Positions 13,720-19,699 of a stretch of 43,478 nt of DNA are shown here, in pieces (the first letter of the stretch is position 1; every line of letters begins with the position of its first letter). The translations under genes and the position numbers were made by a program. Origin of the DNA: a virus; the IMG/VR virus record IMGVR_UViG_3300005577_000013, positions 1 to 43,478 of that record. The stretch is one strand, 5' to 3'. The notes under the pieces were generated by a model. The model ran no database searches and was not told the DNA's origin. It saw nothing but the letters and a program-made list of their open reading frames with translations.

Positions 13720-13801
13720 TGGTGATCACGGCAGGATTCGAACCTGCAAACGGCGTTCCCCTGTGGGGATTAGCCGTGCCTTGCCATTCAGCCACGTGAT
13801 C
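13720..13801 (-). tRNA. tRNA with encoded CCA and an abnormal anticodon arm
   Basis: Leftward, the acceptor GATCACG pairs with CGTGATC, followed by discriminator A and an encoded CCA. The D-arm (GCT...GGC with GG in the loop and A14) and T-arm (GCAGG-TTCGAAT-CCTGC) are canonical. The anticodon region is not: ACGGC pairs with GCCGT around an 18-base loop, inside which TCCCC and GGGGA can pair around ACA. No placement gives a 5-bp stem with a 7-base loop and U33, so I assign no amino acid. Total length is 82 nt including CCA. It may be a tRNA with an insertion, a decoy, or a pseudogene whose ends are under selection. Confidence 0.8.
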
Positions 13802-13806
13802 TGCGT

Positions 13807-14082
13807 TCAGTCGGGCGCGTTGCCTTCGTCGTGCTGCGCCTGGTCCAGGTCCTGCCGCGTCTCTTCGTCGACGGCTTCCTGCACGGCGGTCGGCTTCTCG
13901 ATCTCGTACATGCTGATGATCCCGCCTTCGGACCCGCCGTAGATCTCCAGGGTGACTTCTTCGTCGTCCTTGAGGATGATCACGCCGGGTTCCGTGCTGG
14001 ACGGGTTGGCCCGTGTGATGCGCAGGTTGTGCATGCTGGGCAGTTTCTTGATCGTCACCTCAGTGACCGTATGGATCGTCAT
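13807..14082 (-). CDS. Hypothetical acidic protein (91 aa)
   Basis: The ATG at 14082 has GGAG 7 bases upstream. The sequence is beta-rich in the first two thirds (VTEVTIKKLPSMHNLRI, GVIILKDDEEVTLEIYGG) with a very acidic helical tail (EEEDQ-rich, ending EGNAPD). No family recognised. It lies between the two tRNA-type elements. Confidence 0.7.
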   Translation of the reverse strand: MTIHTVTEVTIKKLPSMHNLRITRANPSSTEPGVIILKDDEEVTLEIYGGSEGGIISMYEIEKPTAVQEAVDEETRQDLDQAQHDEGNAPD

Positions 14083-14104
14083 GTCGTTCTCCAGTTTGAT
14101 CTAA

Positions 14105-14163
14105 CGCGGGGTCGTCGGCATCGAACCGACGGCGGCCACCTCGCCCCTACGCGAGACCCCGCG
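14105..14163 (-). ncRNA. tRNA-like element lacking a normal anticodon arm
   Basis: In leftward sense CGCGGGGTC pairs perfectly with GACCCCGCG (9 bp) like an extended acceptor stem. Directly 5' of the 3' strand is a perfect T-arm, GTCGG-TTCGATG-CCGAC. Between acceptor and T-arm there are only a TCGC/GCGA hairpin (D-arm-like) and about ten bases that can form at most a 3-bp stem. No CCA is encoded. It is a degenerate tRNA or tRNA mimic. The rest of the gap up to 14207 is C/G-rich with no feature I can support. Confidence 0.6.
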
Positions 14164-14207
14164 GCAGGCCGGCCGGTGACCCCACCAACCCCACCTGCCT
14201 GCTCGGT

Positions 14208-14423
14208 TCAGCCCTTGATGGCGTGTTCGTTGAGGAACTCGATGACGCCGGCCTTGCTGTAGGCGATCTCAAGCTCGTCGTGCTTGACCTCCTTGGCCTT
14301 GATGCCCAGGTCGTCGACCAGCGTCGCCTTGTGCTCGCGCACCTGGGCCATGCTGCCGGCCCACCGGACTTCCTTGCCGCCGGTCTTGGGGTTCGGCGCC
14401 ACCACCTTGTAGATGTTGCTCAT
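14208..14423 (-). CDS. Hypothetical protein (71 aa)
   Basis: The ATG at 14423 (MSNIYKVVAPNPKTGGKEVRW) overlaps the stop of the J-domain gene as ATGA. Compact alpha/beta sequence with an N-terminal strand, a helix (MAQVREHKATLVDDLGI) and a C-terminal helix (AGVIEFLNEHAI). No known family. Coupled to the J-domain protein. Confidence 0.72.
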   Translation of the reverse strand: MSNIYKVVAPNPKTGGKEVRWAGSMAQVREHKATLVDDLGIKAKEVKHDELEIAYSKAGVIEFLNEHAIKG

Positions 14424-14785
14424 GTCTTTCTCACTCTCTTGTCGGAGCGGCCGACCCCGTTGCAGGCGCCGCAGATGTGGGCCACGCGGACCCGGATGCT
14501 CTTCTGCTCGTACGTGCAGCCCTTGCCCTTGCAAGGTTCGCACACCGGCCGCAGGAGGGCCACTTCTTTGTCGTAGGCCGCACGGCGCTTGACGTCGCCG
14601 AGCACGGCCCAGGCCTGGCTGGCCATGGCGAAGCTGTCGGCCCGCGCCTTCTGCTCCTGCTCGTTCAGCCCGACGTTCCGGTCGGGATGCAGCTTTGAGG
14701 CCTTGGCCTTCCAGGCGTCCTTGACCTCCTCCTGGGTGGAGGACCTATGGACGCCGAGCCACTCGTAATGGGTGAGGCGGCTCAC
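14420..14785 (-). CDS. J-domain (DnaJ-like) protein with zinc motifs (121 aa)
   Basis: Residues 1-73 are a J-domain: THYEWLGV helix I, EEVKDAWKAKASKLHPDRN with the HPD triad (H33-P34-D35), helix III ending RRAAYDKE. Then two Zn motifs, C82-EP-C85-KGKG and C105-GA-C108-NGVG, as in a DnaJ zinc finger reduced to one pair. J-domains stimulate the host DnaK ATPase, so this protein probably recruits the host chaperone to a phage process such as replication-complex remodelling. The ATG at 14785 overlaps the upstream stop. The upstream gene ends in a matching DnaJ-type Zn motif. Confidence 0.9.
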   Translation of the reverse strand: MSRLTHYEWLGVHRSSTQEEVKDAWKAKASKLHPDRNVGLNEQEQKARADSFAMASQAWAVLGDVKRRAAYDKEVALLRPVCEPCKGKGCTYEQKSIRVRVAHICGACNGVGRSDKRVRKT

Positions 14786-15756
14786 GACCCATCTCCGTCA
14801 CAGTCGGGGCACTCGATCTCCTCTTCCACGTTCAGGTGGTTGAGCGTCAGCACCTTGCCCGTGGCGTTGCAGGTCGTGCAGCCTGGCAGCGCATCCGCCG
14901 GAGGACGCGGGCCGCCATTCTTTGCAGCGGTCTCAAACTCTTTGATCTCCTCGCAGTCGCACACACCAGTCTCTTCAGCCGGGTGCACCACGTTGCAGGC
15001 AGGATGGTGGCCATGCAGGAAGGCAGCCAATCCTGCAGTTACGCGTGCCTCGGCCTCCTTGGTCGGATGCTGCAGGTCAGGGTCCTTGTGCCCAGTCATG
15101 CAGTACAGCGACTTGGGCTCGCCGCACTGAGTGCACTGGTCGTTGTCGCCGCTGACTGTGCGGACCGCATGCATCGGGCCGTCTGCAGGCGACGCAACCC
15201 AGCGCGTCTCGACCAGCCTGCCGTCCACCATGCGCATGTCCAGGCCGGCGCTGTCGCCCAGCAGCACCATCTTCCTCTCGGTGCGCGCACCTTCGGCCCG
15301 GGTGATCATGCCCTTCAGCCGCTCCTTTCCCTCGAGCGTCTCCACCAGGTGCTCGAGCGGAGGCACGAAGGCCTCGGCACCGAGGTGGGCGTAATCCATG
15401 TTGCGCCGCCGCGAGAGGAACTCTTCAACCGCGTGCGTGCCCTGGTCGTCCATCATGTCGGCGCCCGGCACGTCGCGGAAGGACAGGCCGTCGGCAGCGA
15501 CCACGGGCGGTGGCGTCCAGCCCAGCGACACGAGAGCCCTGTGCAGCTCGTCTTCGATCTTGGAGTTCAGGTTGTAGACGCTGGTGATGCCCATCGTCTT
15601 CACCACGACTGCGAGGCCCATCGCCTCGGCGCAGATCTTCGCGTAGCCGCGCCACTTCTCCTTCAACGCCTCGGGCTTGTCGTCCCAGGTAGTGACCACT
15701 TCGTATACGGCGGCTCTCAATGCCTGGGCGCCCTTGTCTATCTGTTCGGGGGTCAT
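14782..15756 (-). CDS. Unknown protein with C-terminal DnaJ-type zinc motif (324 aa)
   Basis: No whole-length family recognised. Residues 1-80 are helical, 120-200 mixed. From about 205 there are scattered Cys pairs (CTQCGEPKSLYC; ACNVVH...CDCEE), and the end has GCTTCNATG...ECPDCDGDG, two CxxCxGxG repeats exactly as in the DnaJ zinc finger. The next gene is a J-domain protein with the same motif, so the two may form one chaperone-like complex. The ATG at 15756 has AGGAG 8 bases upstream. It is the first gene after the promoter at 15807-15843. Confidence 0.75.
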   Translation of the reverse strand: MTPEQIDKGAQALRAAVYEVVTTWDDKPEALKEKWRGYAKICAEAMGLAVVVKTMGITSVYNLNSKIEDELHRALVSLGWTPPPVVAADGLSFRDVPGADMMDDQGTHAVEEFLSRRRNMDYAHLGAEAFVPPLEHLVETLEGKERLKGMITRAEGARTERKMVLLGDSAGLDMRMVDGRLVETRWVASPADGPMHAVRTVSGDNDQCTQCGEPKSLYCMTGHKDPDLQHPTKEAEARVTAGLAAFLHGHHPACNVVHPAEETGVCDCEEIKEFETAAKNGGPRPPADALPGCTTCNATGKVLTLNHLNVEEEIECPDCDGDGS

Positions 15757-15806
15757 GTCGTGTTCTCCTGTCGTCGCTCAAGCGGCCGTGCCTGAACGTC
15801 GAACGG

Positions 15807-15843
15807 ATTTAAGCGCGCCGTCCGAGCGGCGTAAACCAGCTGG
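15807..15843 (-). promoter_or_regulatory. Promoter with CCAGCTGG against the -35
   Basis: In leftward sense: CCAGCTGG (15843-15836), -35 TTTACG (15835-15830), a 17-bp spacer, and -10 TTAAAT (15812-15807). It sits just after the primase-helicase stop and would drive the 324-aa gene, J-domain gene and the tRNA region. Confidence 0.68.
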
Positions 15844-15856
15844 CGCTCGATCGACG

Positions 15857-17989
15857 TTAGCCGAACTTCTTGGCCTTGGCGGAGCACCGGGTGGCTGCGT
15901 AGTGCTCGGAGCACTTCGGGCCGGACTCCTTCAGCCACGTGTCGGCGTTTCGCACGACGAACAGCCTTTGCTGGCCCTTCGGCGTGTGCAGCGGCATGCC
16001 CTTGTACGCCTGCCCGAAGCCCGCCCGCTTCATCTCCCTCGAGACCGCCGACATCGTCACGCCCTTCCGCTCCTCCGGGTCGTACACCCGCAGCAGGTCG
16101 CGCGAGGACCACAGGTCGCCTGACAGCTTCGCGTCGCCGAGCACCAGCGTCTCGTCCGGCGACCGCTTCAGCCCGATGATCCACCCGCCCAGGGCAGAGC
16201 TCGAGTCCTCCGCCATCGCGCCTTTGGCCTCGGTCCACGGCGCCGGGTCGCTCGGCTCCATGTCGCCAAGGTCCAGCTCGAGCAGATGGTGGAACAGCGC
16301 TGCCTTCCCCTCGCCGTCCAGCCAGGCGAAGTACTCGGCCACCTGCGCCTTCGTCATCTTGGCTGAGGCCGGCACCTCCCACACGAAGTTCCGCCGGTTG
16401 TTGTCGTCCAGGAAGAAGGCGTCGGGCCGGTTCGAGGTGAACAGGTAGTTTAGCACGTCCCGCAGCTCGTACGAGGGCACGTACTTCTTGTCGATGCGGA
16501 TCTTCTCCTGGGTGATGATGACCTTGAGCCGCTCCGCGTGCTTCCGGTTCTCGTGGCCGGTCACGTCGTCGCCGAGCACGAACTGCTTGCCGATCACCCA
16601 CTCGTTGCGGCCGTCGCCGAGCTCCTTGTCGGTGAGCAGCGTGTAGTTCTGCCCATAGATCCGGCCCATGGTGGTGCCGATCAACGACTTGCCCGTGCCC
16701 TCCTCCGCGCCCCAGAGCAGGACGCAGCTGAACATCTTGACCCCGGGCCTCTGCAGCGGCATGGCCAGCCACCGCTCAAACCAGGCTGCCATCTCCGTAT
16801 CCGCACCAAACAGCCGCTTCAGGTGGTCACGCCACGGCTTGATGGACCCCTTCTTCGGTTCGCAGCCCCACCCGCGCCAGGTGTTGAGGCGCATGTCCTC
16901 GGTCACCTTGGGCAAGCCCGGCTCGTAGGCCATCGCGGCCAGCTCGTAGCGGTGCTCCCACTCCAGCCACGCCTGCGCCGCCTTCTTCTTGACCATCCGC
17001 TCCACCGGCGCGCCGTCCTTGGTGAAGCTCATGGTCACGTCGTGGTAGTGCCTGTTGGCGTACGCGTGGCCGGTGAAGTCGCTGGACCGCATCTGGAAGC
17101 CGTCCTCCATCCGCACCACGATGCCTGGGTCGCGGACGTAGGCCACCTCGGAGTTGAGGTCATGCAGCGCGGCGCTCGAGGCATAGGTCTTGGCTTCCGC
17201 CAGACACCCCAGCGCAGCCTCAGCCCCTTCGGCCACGATCATGTCGTCGATGCCCTGTTTCTCCCCGTCCTCGGAGGGCGGCACCTCGGCAATGCGCGGT
17301 ATCGCGCCCAGGGCTTGCAGCTCGCGGGCCAGCTCGTTGCGCGCCGCGATGACCATGTGGTTGGTGTGGGCGTCGCTGTCGTAGGCGATCACTACGTCCC
17401 GGTCCTTCCAATCGATGAGGTAGAAGTCCTGGATCAGGGGCAGCTTGCGCTTGTTGCTCTTGAACGAGTACACGCCACCCAGGCCGATGCAGGCCAGTCC
17501 CGCCTTGCAGACCGCGGCCGCCTTCTTCTCGCCCTCGGTGATCACGATCCCCGTCGTGACGTCCTTCGCTGCCTCCATCCAATCCACCTGCGGTGGGAAG
17601 TACAGCTCCGGCATGGTGTCTCCGGTCTGAACGTACCGCAAGGCCTTCTTCTCGGCCTTGACCTGCATGGAGGTGCGGGTGTCCTCGAGGTATCGCCAGC
17701 GACGAAACTTCGTCGGCTCGCCCTTGATGTCCAGGTAGGGTATGACGTAAGACTGGAATACTGGGAGACCGAGCAGCTGCAGCTCGTCCAGGTCGCCAGG
17801 CTGCAGGCGCATGGCAGCGGCGTCCTCCGGCCCCAGGCCCGAGCGCTTGAGGTCACCGAGCATAAGGTCGAGTAGAGGATCATCGGACTTCCTTCTCCGG
17901 ATCGGCGTCTTGATGGCGGGCTTCTTCGCCGGCTTGACTGCGTCGCTAGGGCCCGCGGCGGTCGGCTTGCGGGGCTTAGGACTTGGCAT
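15857..17989 (-). CDS. Primase-helicase: Toprim (DUF3854-like) plus SF3-type (DUF5906-like) helicase (710 aa)
   Basis: The replication initiator-type protein. After a Lys/Pro-rich N-terminus, residues 145-260 form a Toprim-like domain: IVITEGEKKA (E153), GLGGVYSF, VVIAYDSDAHTN (D204, D206), then GIDDMI. The C-terminal half is an SF3-like helicase: LLWGAEEGTGKSLIG (Walker A, 427-435), FVLGDDVTGHENRKHAERLKVIIT (Walker B and following), and YLFTSNRPDAFFLDDNNRRNFVWEV (sensor and Arg finger region). A winged-helix-like end with Cys pairs follows. The combination occurs in phages lacking a T7-type gp4. The ATG at 17989 overlaps the stop of the next upstream gene by 14 bp. Confidence 0.9.
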   Translation of the reverse strand: MPSPKPRKPTAAGPSDAVKPAKKPAIKTPIRRRKSDDPLLDLMLGDLKRSGLGPEDAAAMRLQPGDLDELQLLGLPVFQSYVIPYLDIKGEPTKFRRWRYLEDTRTSMQVKAEKKALRYVQTGDTMPELYFPPQVDWMEAAKDVTTGIVITEGEKKAAAVCKAGLACIGLGGVYSFKSNKRKLPLIQDFYLIDWKDRDVVIAYDSDAHTNHMVIAARNELARELQALGAIPRIAEVPPSEDGEKQGIDDMIVAEGAEAALGCLAEAKTYASSAALHDLNSEVAYVRDPGIVVRMEDGFQMRSSDFTGHAYANRHYHDVTMSFTKDGAPVERMVKKKAAQAWLEWEHRYELAAMAYEPGLPKVTEDMRLNTWRGWGCEPKKGSIKPWRDHLKRLFGADTEMAAWFERWLAMPLQRPGVKMFSCVLLWGAEEGTGKSLIGTTMGRIYGQNYTLLTDKELGDGRNEWVIGKQFVLGDDVTGHENRKHAERLKVIITQEKIRIDKKYVPSYELRDVLNYLFTSNRPDAFFLDDNNRRNFVWEVPASAKMTKAQVAEYFAWLDGEGKAALFHHLLELDLGDMEPSDPAPWTEAKGAMAEDSSSALGGWIIGLKRSPDETLVLGDAKLSGDLWSSRDLLRVYDPEERKGVTMSAVSREMKRAGFGQAYKGMPLHTPKGQQRLFVVRNADTWLKESGPKCSEHYAATRCSAKAKKFG

Positions 17990-18260
17990 TCTTGAAGGCC
18001 TCCAGCTGTGACTCGACGTGCTTGGAGTAATGCTCCAATGCGGCTGTGATGAAGGCGGACTTGGAGCGGTACCCCTTCGGCCTACGCTCGTCCAGCCATG
18101 CGGCCGCGAACGCGGCGCCTCGCGACCTGGCCAGGTCCATGCCGCGGCCGCCGATGCAGGGGTCCTGCATCGCCTTCATGCACGCGGCATTGGCCTCGGC
18201 CATCAGTCGGTCGGCCTTGGCCAATACCTCCTCGGGCGCGGAAAAGCATACTGTCGACAT
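17976..18260 (-). CDS. First leftward gene; possible ribbon-helix-helix protein (94 aa)
   Basis: The ATG at 18260 has AGGAG 6 bases upstream and lies about 25 bases after the predicted transcription start. An in-frame upstream ATG at 18290 falls in the promoter and is rejected. The N-terminus STVCFSAPEEVLAKADRLMAEA looks like the strand and first helix of a ribbon-helix-helix repressor, and GYRSKSAFITAALEHYSKH looks like its turn and second helix. They are separated by about 40 extra residues. It could be a regulator of the promoters that share CCAGCTGG, but the long insertion makes this tentative. It overlaps the primase-helicase start. Confidence 0.75.
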   Translation of the reverse strand: MSTVCFSAPEEVLAKADRLMAEANAACMKAMQDPCIGGRGMDLARSRGAAFAAAWLDERRPKGYRSKSAFITAALEHYSKHVESQLEAFKNAKS

Positions 18261-18289
18261 CTTGTGCTCCTCTCGGTCGGAAGGCTGCA

Positions 18290-18326
18290 ATCGTACTTTC
18301 GGCCGATTTCAATGTAAACCAGTCGG
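18290..18326 (-). promoter_or_regulatory. Main leftward promoter
   Basis: In leftward sense: CCGACTGG (18326-18319, a 6/8 match to CCAGCTGG), -35 TTTACA (18318-18313), a 17-bp spacer, and -10 TACGAT (18295-18290). The TTTACA box differs from TTGACA at one base. It reads into the 94-aa gene and the primase-helicase. Confidence 0.75.
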
Positions 18327-18386
18327 TGCTCGGAGACACTCTGCACGTAGAGCGCAGCCCGAGGCGCAGAGAGACAAAGGCAAGAG

Positions 18387-18401
18387 AATCAAGCACTTAG
18401 G
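18387..18401 (+). repeat. Left arm of a 15-bp perfect inverted repeat
   Basis: AATCAAGCACTTAGG. Its exact reverse complement is at 18656-18670. The arms are 254 bp apart and enclose the AT-rich core. Confidence 0.97.
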
Positions 18402-18655
18402 TCCGGATTTCTACGCGCCTTCATCTGCACATCAGTGTCCAGCCTTTATAGACCGAGGAGTATCTGTATTAACTTATCTTGCACATATCAATCTATATGT
18501 AGAATAGTAGAAGAGTAAAGAATGAATCCTAACTCGTTGATTTCATTGGATTTTTCGCCTCTTCGAAAATTTATTTTCCCAGCCAACATGTGCAGAGAAC
18601 GGCTCAATTGAGTAGTAATTCGACGCCATCGAAAGAGGCCCAGGCGGGAGATCAC

Positions 18656-18670
18656 CCTAAGTGCTTGATT
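18656..18670 (-). repeat. Right arm of the 15-bp perfect inverted repeat
   Basis: CCTAAGTGCTTGATT, the exact reverse complement of 18387-18401. It is immediately followed by the compound dyad at 18675-18704. Confidence 0.97.
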
Positions 18671-18674
18671 TACC

Positions 18675-18704
18675 TCCGCAATAATCCAGCTGGTAAGTTG
18701 CGGA
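18675..18704. promoter_or_regulatory. 30-bp compound dyad centred on CCAGCTGG
   Basis: TCCGCAA, 4 bases, CCAGCTGG, 4 bases, TTGCGGA: the outer heptamers are perfect reverse complements, the inner octamer is a perfect palindrome, and both share one centre. The same octamer abuts the -35 of the phage promoters, but here neither side has a good -35/-10 pair at the usual spacing. It therefore looks like a protein-binding site rather than a promoter. Confidence 0.7.
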
Positions 18705-18746
18705 AATTGAGGCTTCCGCCGAATCCGTCGTGATTCCGGGCCATTT

Positions 18747-18783
18747 CGAGCTGGGTTACAAGGTCCGGGCACGAAGGCAGAAT
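18747..18783 (+). promoter_or_regulatory. Main rightward (structural-gene) promoter
   Basis: CGAGCTGG (18747-18754, a 7/8 match to CCAGCTGG), -35 GTTACA (18755-18760), a 17-bp spacer, and -10 CAGAAT (18778-18783). Transcription would begin at about 18789-18792, at or next to the ATG of the first structural gene, predicting a leaderless mRNA. Confidence 0.62.
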
Positions 18784-18791
18784 TCCAACCC

Positions 18792-19394
18792 ATGAAACAA
18801 GCCCAGCCCAAGCCCCAATCCCCAGCGAAGGCCCCAGCTGGGAAGAAGGCGCCTACCTCCAAGCGCCGCGACCCCAGCACCTACGGCTTCAAGAAGGGCG
18901 ACCCCAAGACGGTCGAGGCCGCCAAGAAGGGCGCCCAGATGGGAGGTCGTCCGCTCGGCGTCACGAACATGATCAGCGAGGCGAAGCGCCGCTGGCTCAA
19001 CATCACGGGGATGAGCCCGCTGGACTTCCTCACGGCCGTGTACCGCGACCAGCTGTACGACGACTACGAGGTCGAGGTGGTCGACGAGAAGAAGGGCGTG
19101 GTCAAGGTGTTCCCCCGCCTGGACCCCGTCACCGGGCAAGTGCTGGCTAAGAAGATCCCGGTGGAGCTGGACAAGCGGATTGCCGCCGCTACGGCAGCCG
19201 CGCCCTACGTGCACCGCAAGCGCCCGATCGGCATCGACGGCGGGGATGGCAAGCCCATCAGCTTCATCAGCGCCGACCGGCTGGCCAACCTCTCGAACGA
19301 AGAGCTGGCGAAGCTGCTCGAGGTGATGGGCAAGCTGGGGGTCGGGGCGGAGTTCGAGGGCCACCAGCCGGTGGTCAGCCGGTTCGAGGACTGA
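18792..19394 (+). CDS. Terminase small subunit-like protein (200 aa)
   Basis: Residues 1-50 are a Lys/Pro-rich arm with GFKKGDPKT and GGRPLG. Then come helices reading TGMSPLDFLTAVYRDQL and LDKRIAAATAAAPYVHRKRPIG, the TPLDFML...RIAAA-AAPYVH pattern of phage small-terminase-like proteins. It sits right before the large terminase, separated only by a 94-aa gene. It would recognise packaging sites (pac) and load the large subunit. The ATG at 18792 has no Shine-Dalgarno sequence and lies at the predicted transcription start, so translation may be leaderless. The C-terminus (LSNEELAKLLEVMGKL) probably contacts the large subunit. Confidence 0.8.
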   Translation: MKQAQPKPQSPAKAPAGKKAPTSKRRDPSTYGFKKGDPKTVEAAKKGAQMGGRPLGVTNMISEAKRRWLNITGMSPLDFLTAVYRDQLYDDYEVEVVDEKKGVVKVFPRLDPVTGQVLAKKIPVELDKRIAAATAAAPYVHRKRPIGIDGGDGKPISFISADRLANLSNEELAKLLEVMGKLGVGAEFEGHQPVVSRFED

Positions 19395-19414
19395 CGAGCA
19401 ACCTGGAGAGCACC

Positions 19415-19699
19415 ATGTGGGCAGTTGACACTGGGTTCCACGCCGACCGCGTCGCCTGTGGCGAGGCCCTCATGCGCCTGTCGCAGAGGCAGTTCGCCGG
19501 CAAGCACTGCCCCGACGACGGCGGCCGAGGTGCCACGCCCCGCAACCTGTACCAGGCCTACTGTGCCCTGGCCGAGCCGGCGCCGGCCGACGCGCGGGCG
19601 TTCTGGTGCTACTGCTACGGCGGTCCCGACGGCTGGACGGTCAAGGTGCACTGGGCCACGCCCGGCCACGAGGCGCAGCAGGTGAGGCACCTGGCGTGA
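19415..19699 (+). CDS. Hypothetical protein between the terminase subunits (94 aa)
   Basis: The ATG at 19415 has GGAGAG 5 bases upstream, and the stop overlaps the large terminase GTG. Aromatic and Cys-rich (C16, C33, C50, C65, C67 by eye) with YCALAEPAPADARAFWCYCYGGPDGW. Unknown; the Cys/His content would allow a metal site. Codon use and position support a real gene. Confidence 0.7.
   Translation: MWAVDTGFHADRVACGEALMRLSQRQFAGKHCPDDGGRGATPRNLYQAYCALAEPAPADARAFWCYCYGGPDGWTVKVHWATPGHEAQQVRHLA

Larger units (their letters stand above)
18300..18790. other. Noncoding divergent control region, AT-rich core with inverted repeats; candidate origin
   Basis: About 490 bp between the divergent units hold no gene I can support. 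The core (about 18410-18620) is strikingly AT-rich for this genome. It contains a 15-bp inverted repeat (18387-18401 with 18656-18670), a 9-bp one (TCTGCACAT 18424-18432 with ATGTGCAGA 18588-18596), the palindrome CTCAATTGAG (18603-18612), GAAAAT-TT-ATTTTC (18565-18578) and a 30-bp compound dyad (18675-18704). Promoters sit at both ends. Position, AT content and repeats fit a replication origin and/or the main switch region. A weak rightward -35/-10-like pair near 18477-18505 (TAGAAT) is also present. Confidence 0.6.

Noticed and set aside
14105-14184. Full-length tRNA using an alternative 5' acceptor strand at 14178-14184
   Set aside because: It pairs less well (6-7 bp with a T-G), and the implied D-arm lacks U8, A14 and GG; the compact 9-bp-stem element is better supported.
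16538-17875. 445-codon plus-strand frame opposite the primase-helicase
   Set aside because: Shadow of a gene with intact Toprim and Walker motifs on the other strand.
18477-18505. Additional strong promoter in the AT-rich core
   Set aside because: TAGAAT is acceptable as a -10, but the -35 is poor at 17 bp (TCTTGC) and the better TTGCAC is only 15 bp away. AT-rich DNA gives many such hits by chance.
18488-18880. 130-codon minus-strand frame across the divergent control region
   Set aside because: No ribosome-binding site, it runs through the rightward promoter, and the protein has no recognisable pattern; treated as noncoding.
19606-19695. Longer N-terminus for the large terminase
   Set aside because: Overlaps the 94-aa gene and reads as low-complexity Arg/Gly; the GTG at 19696 forms a GTGA junction.
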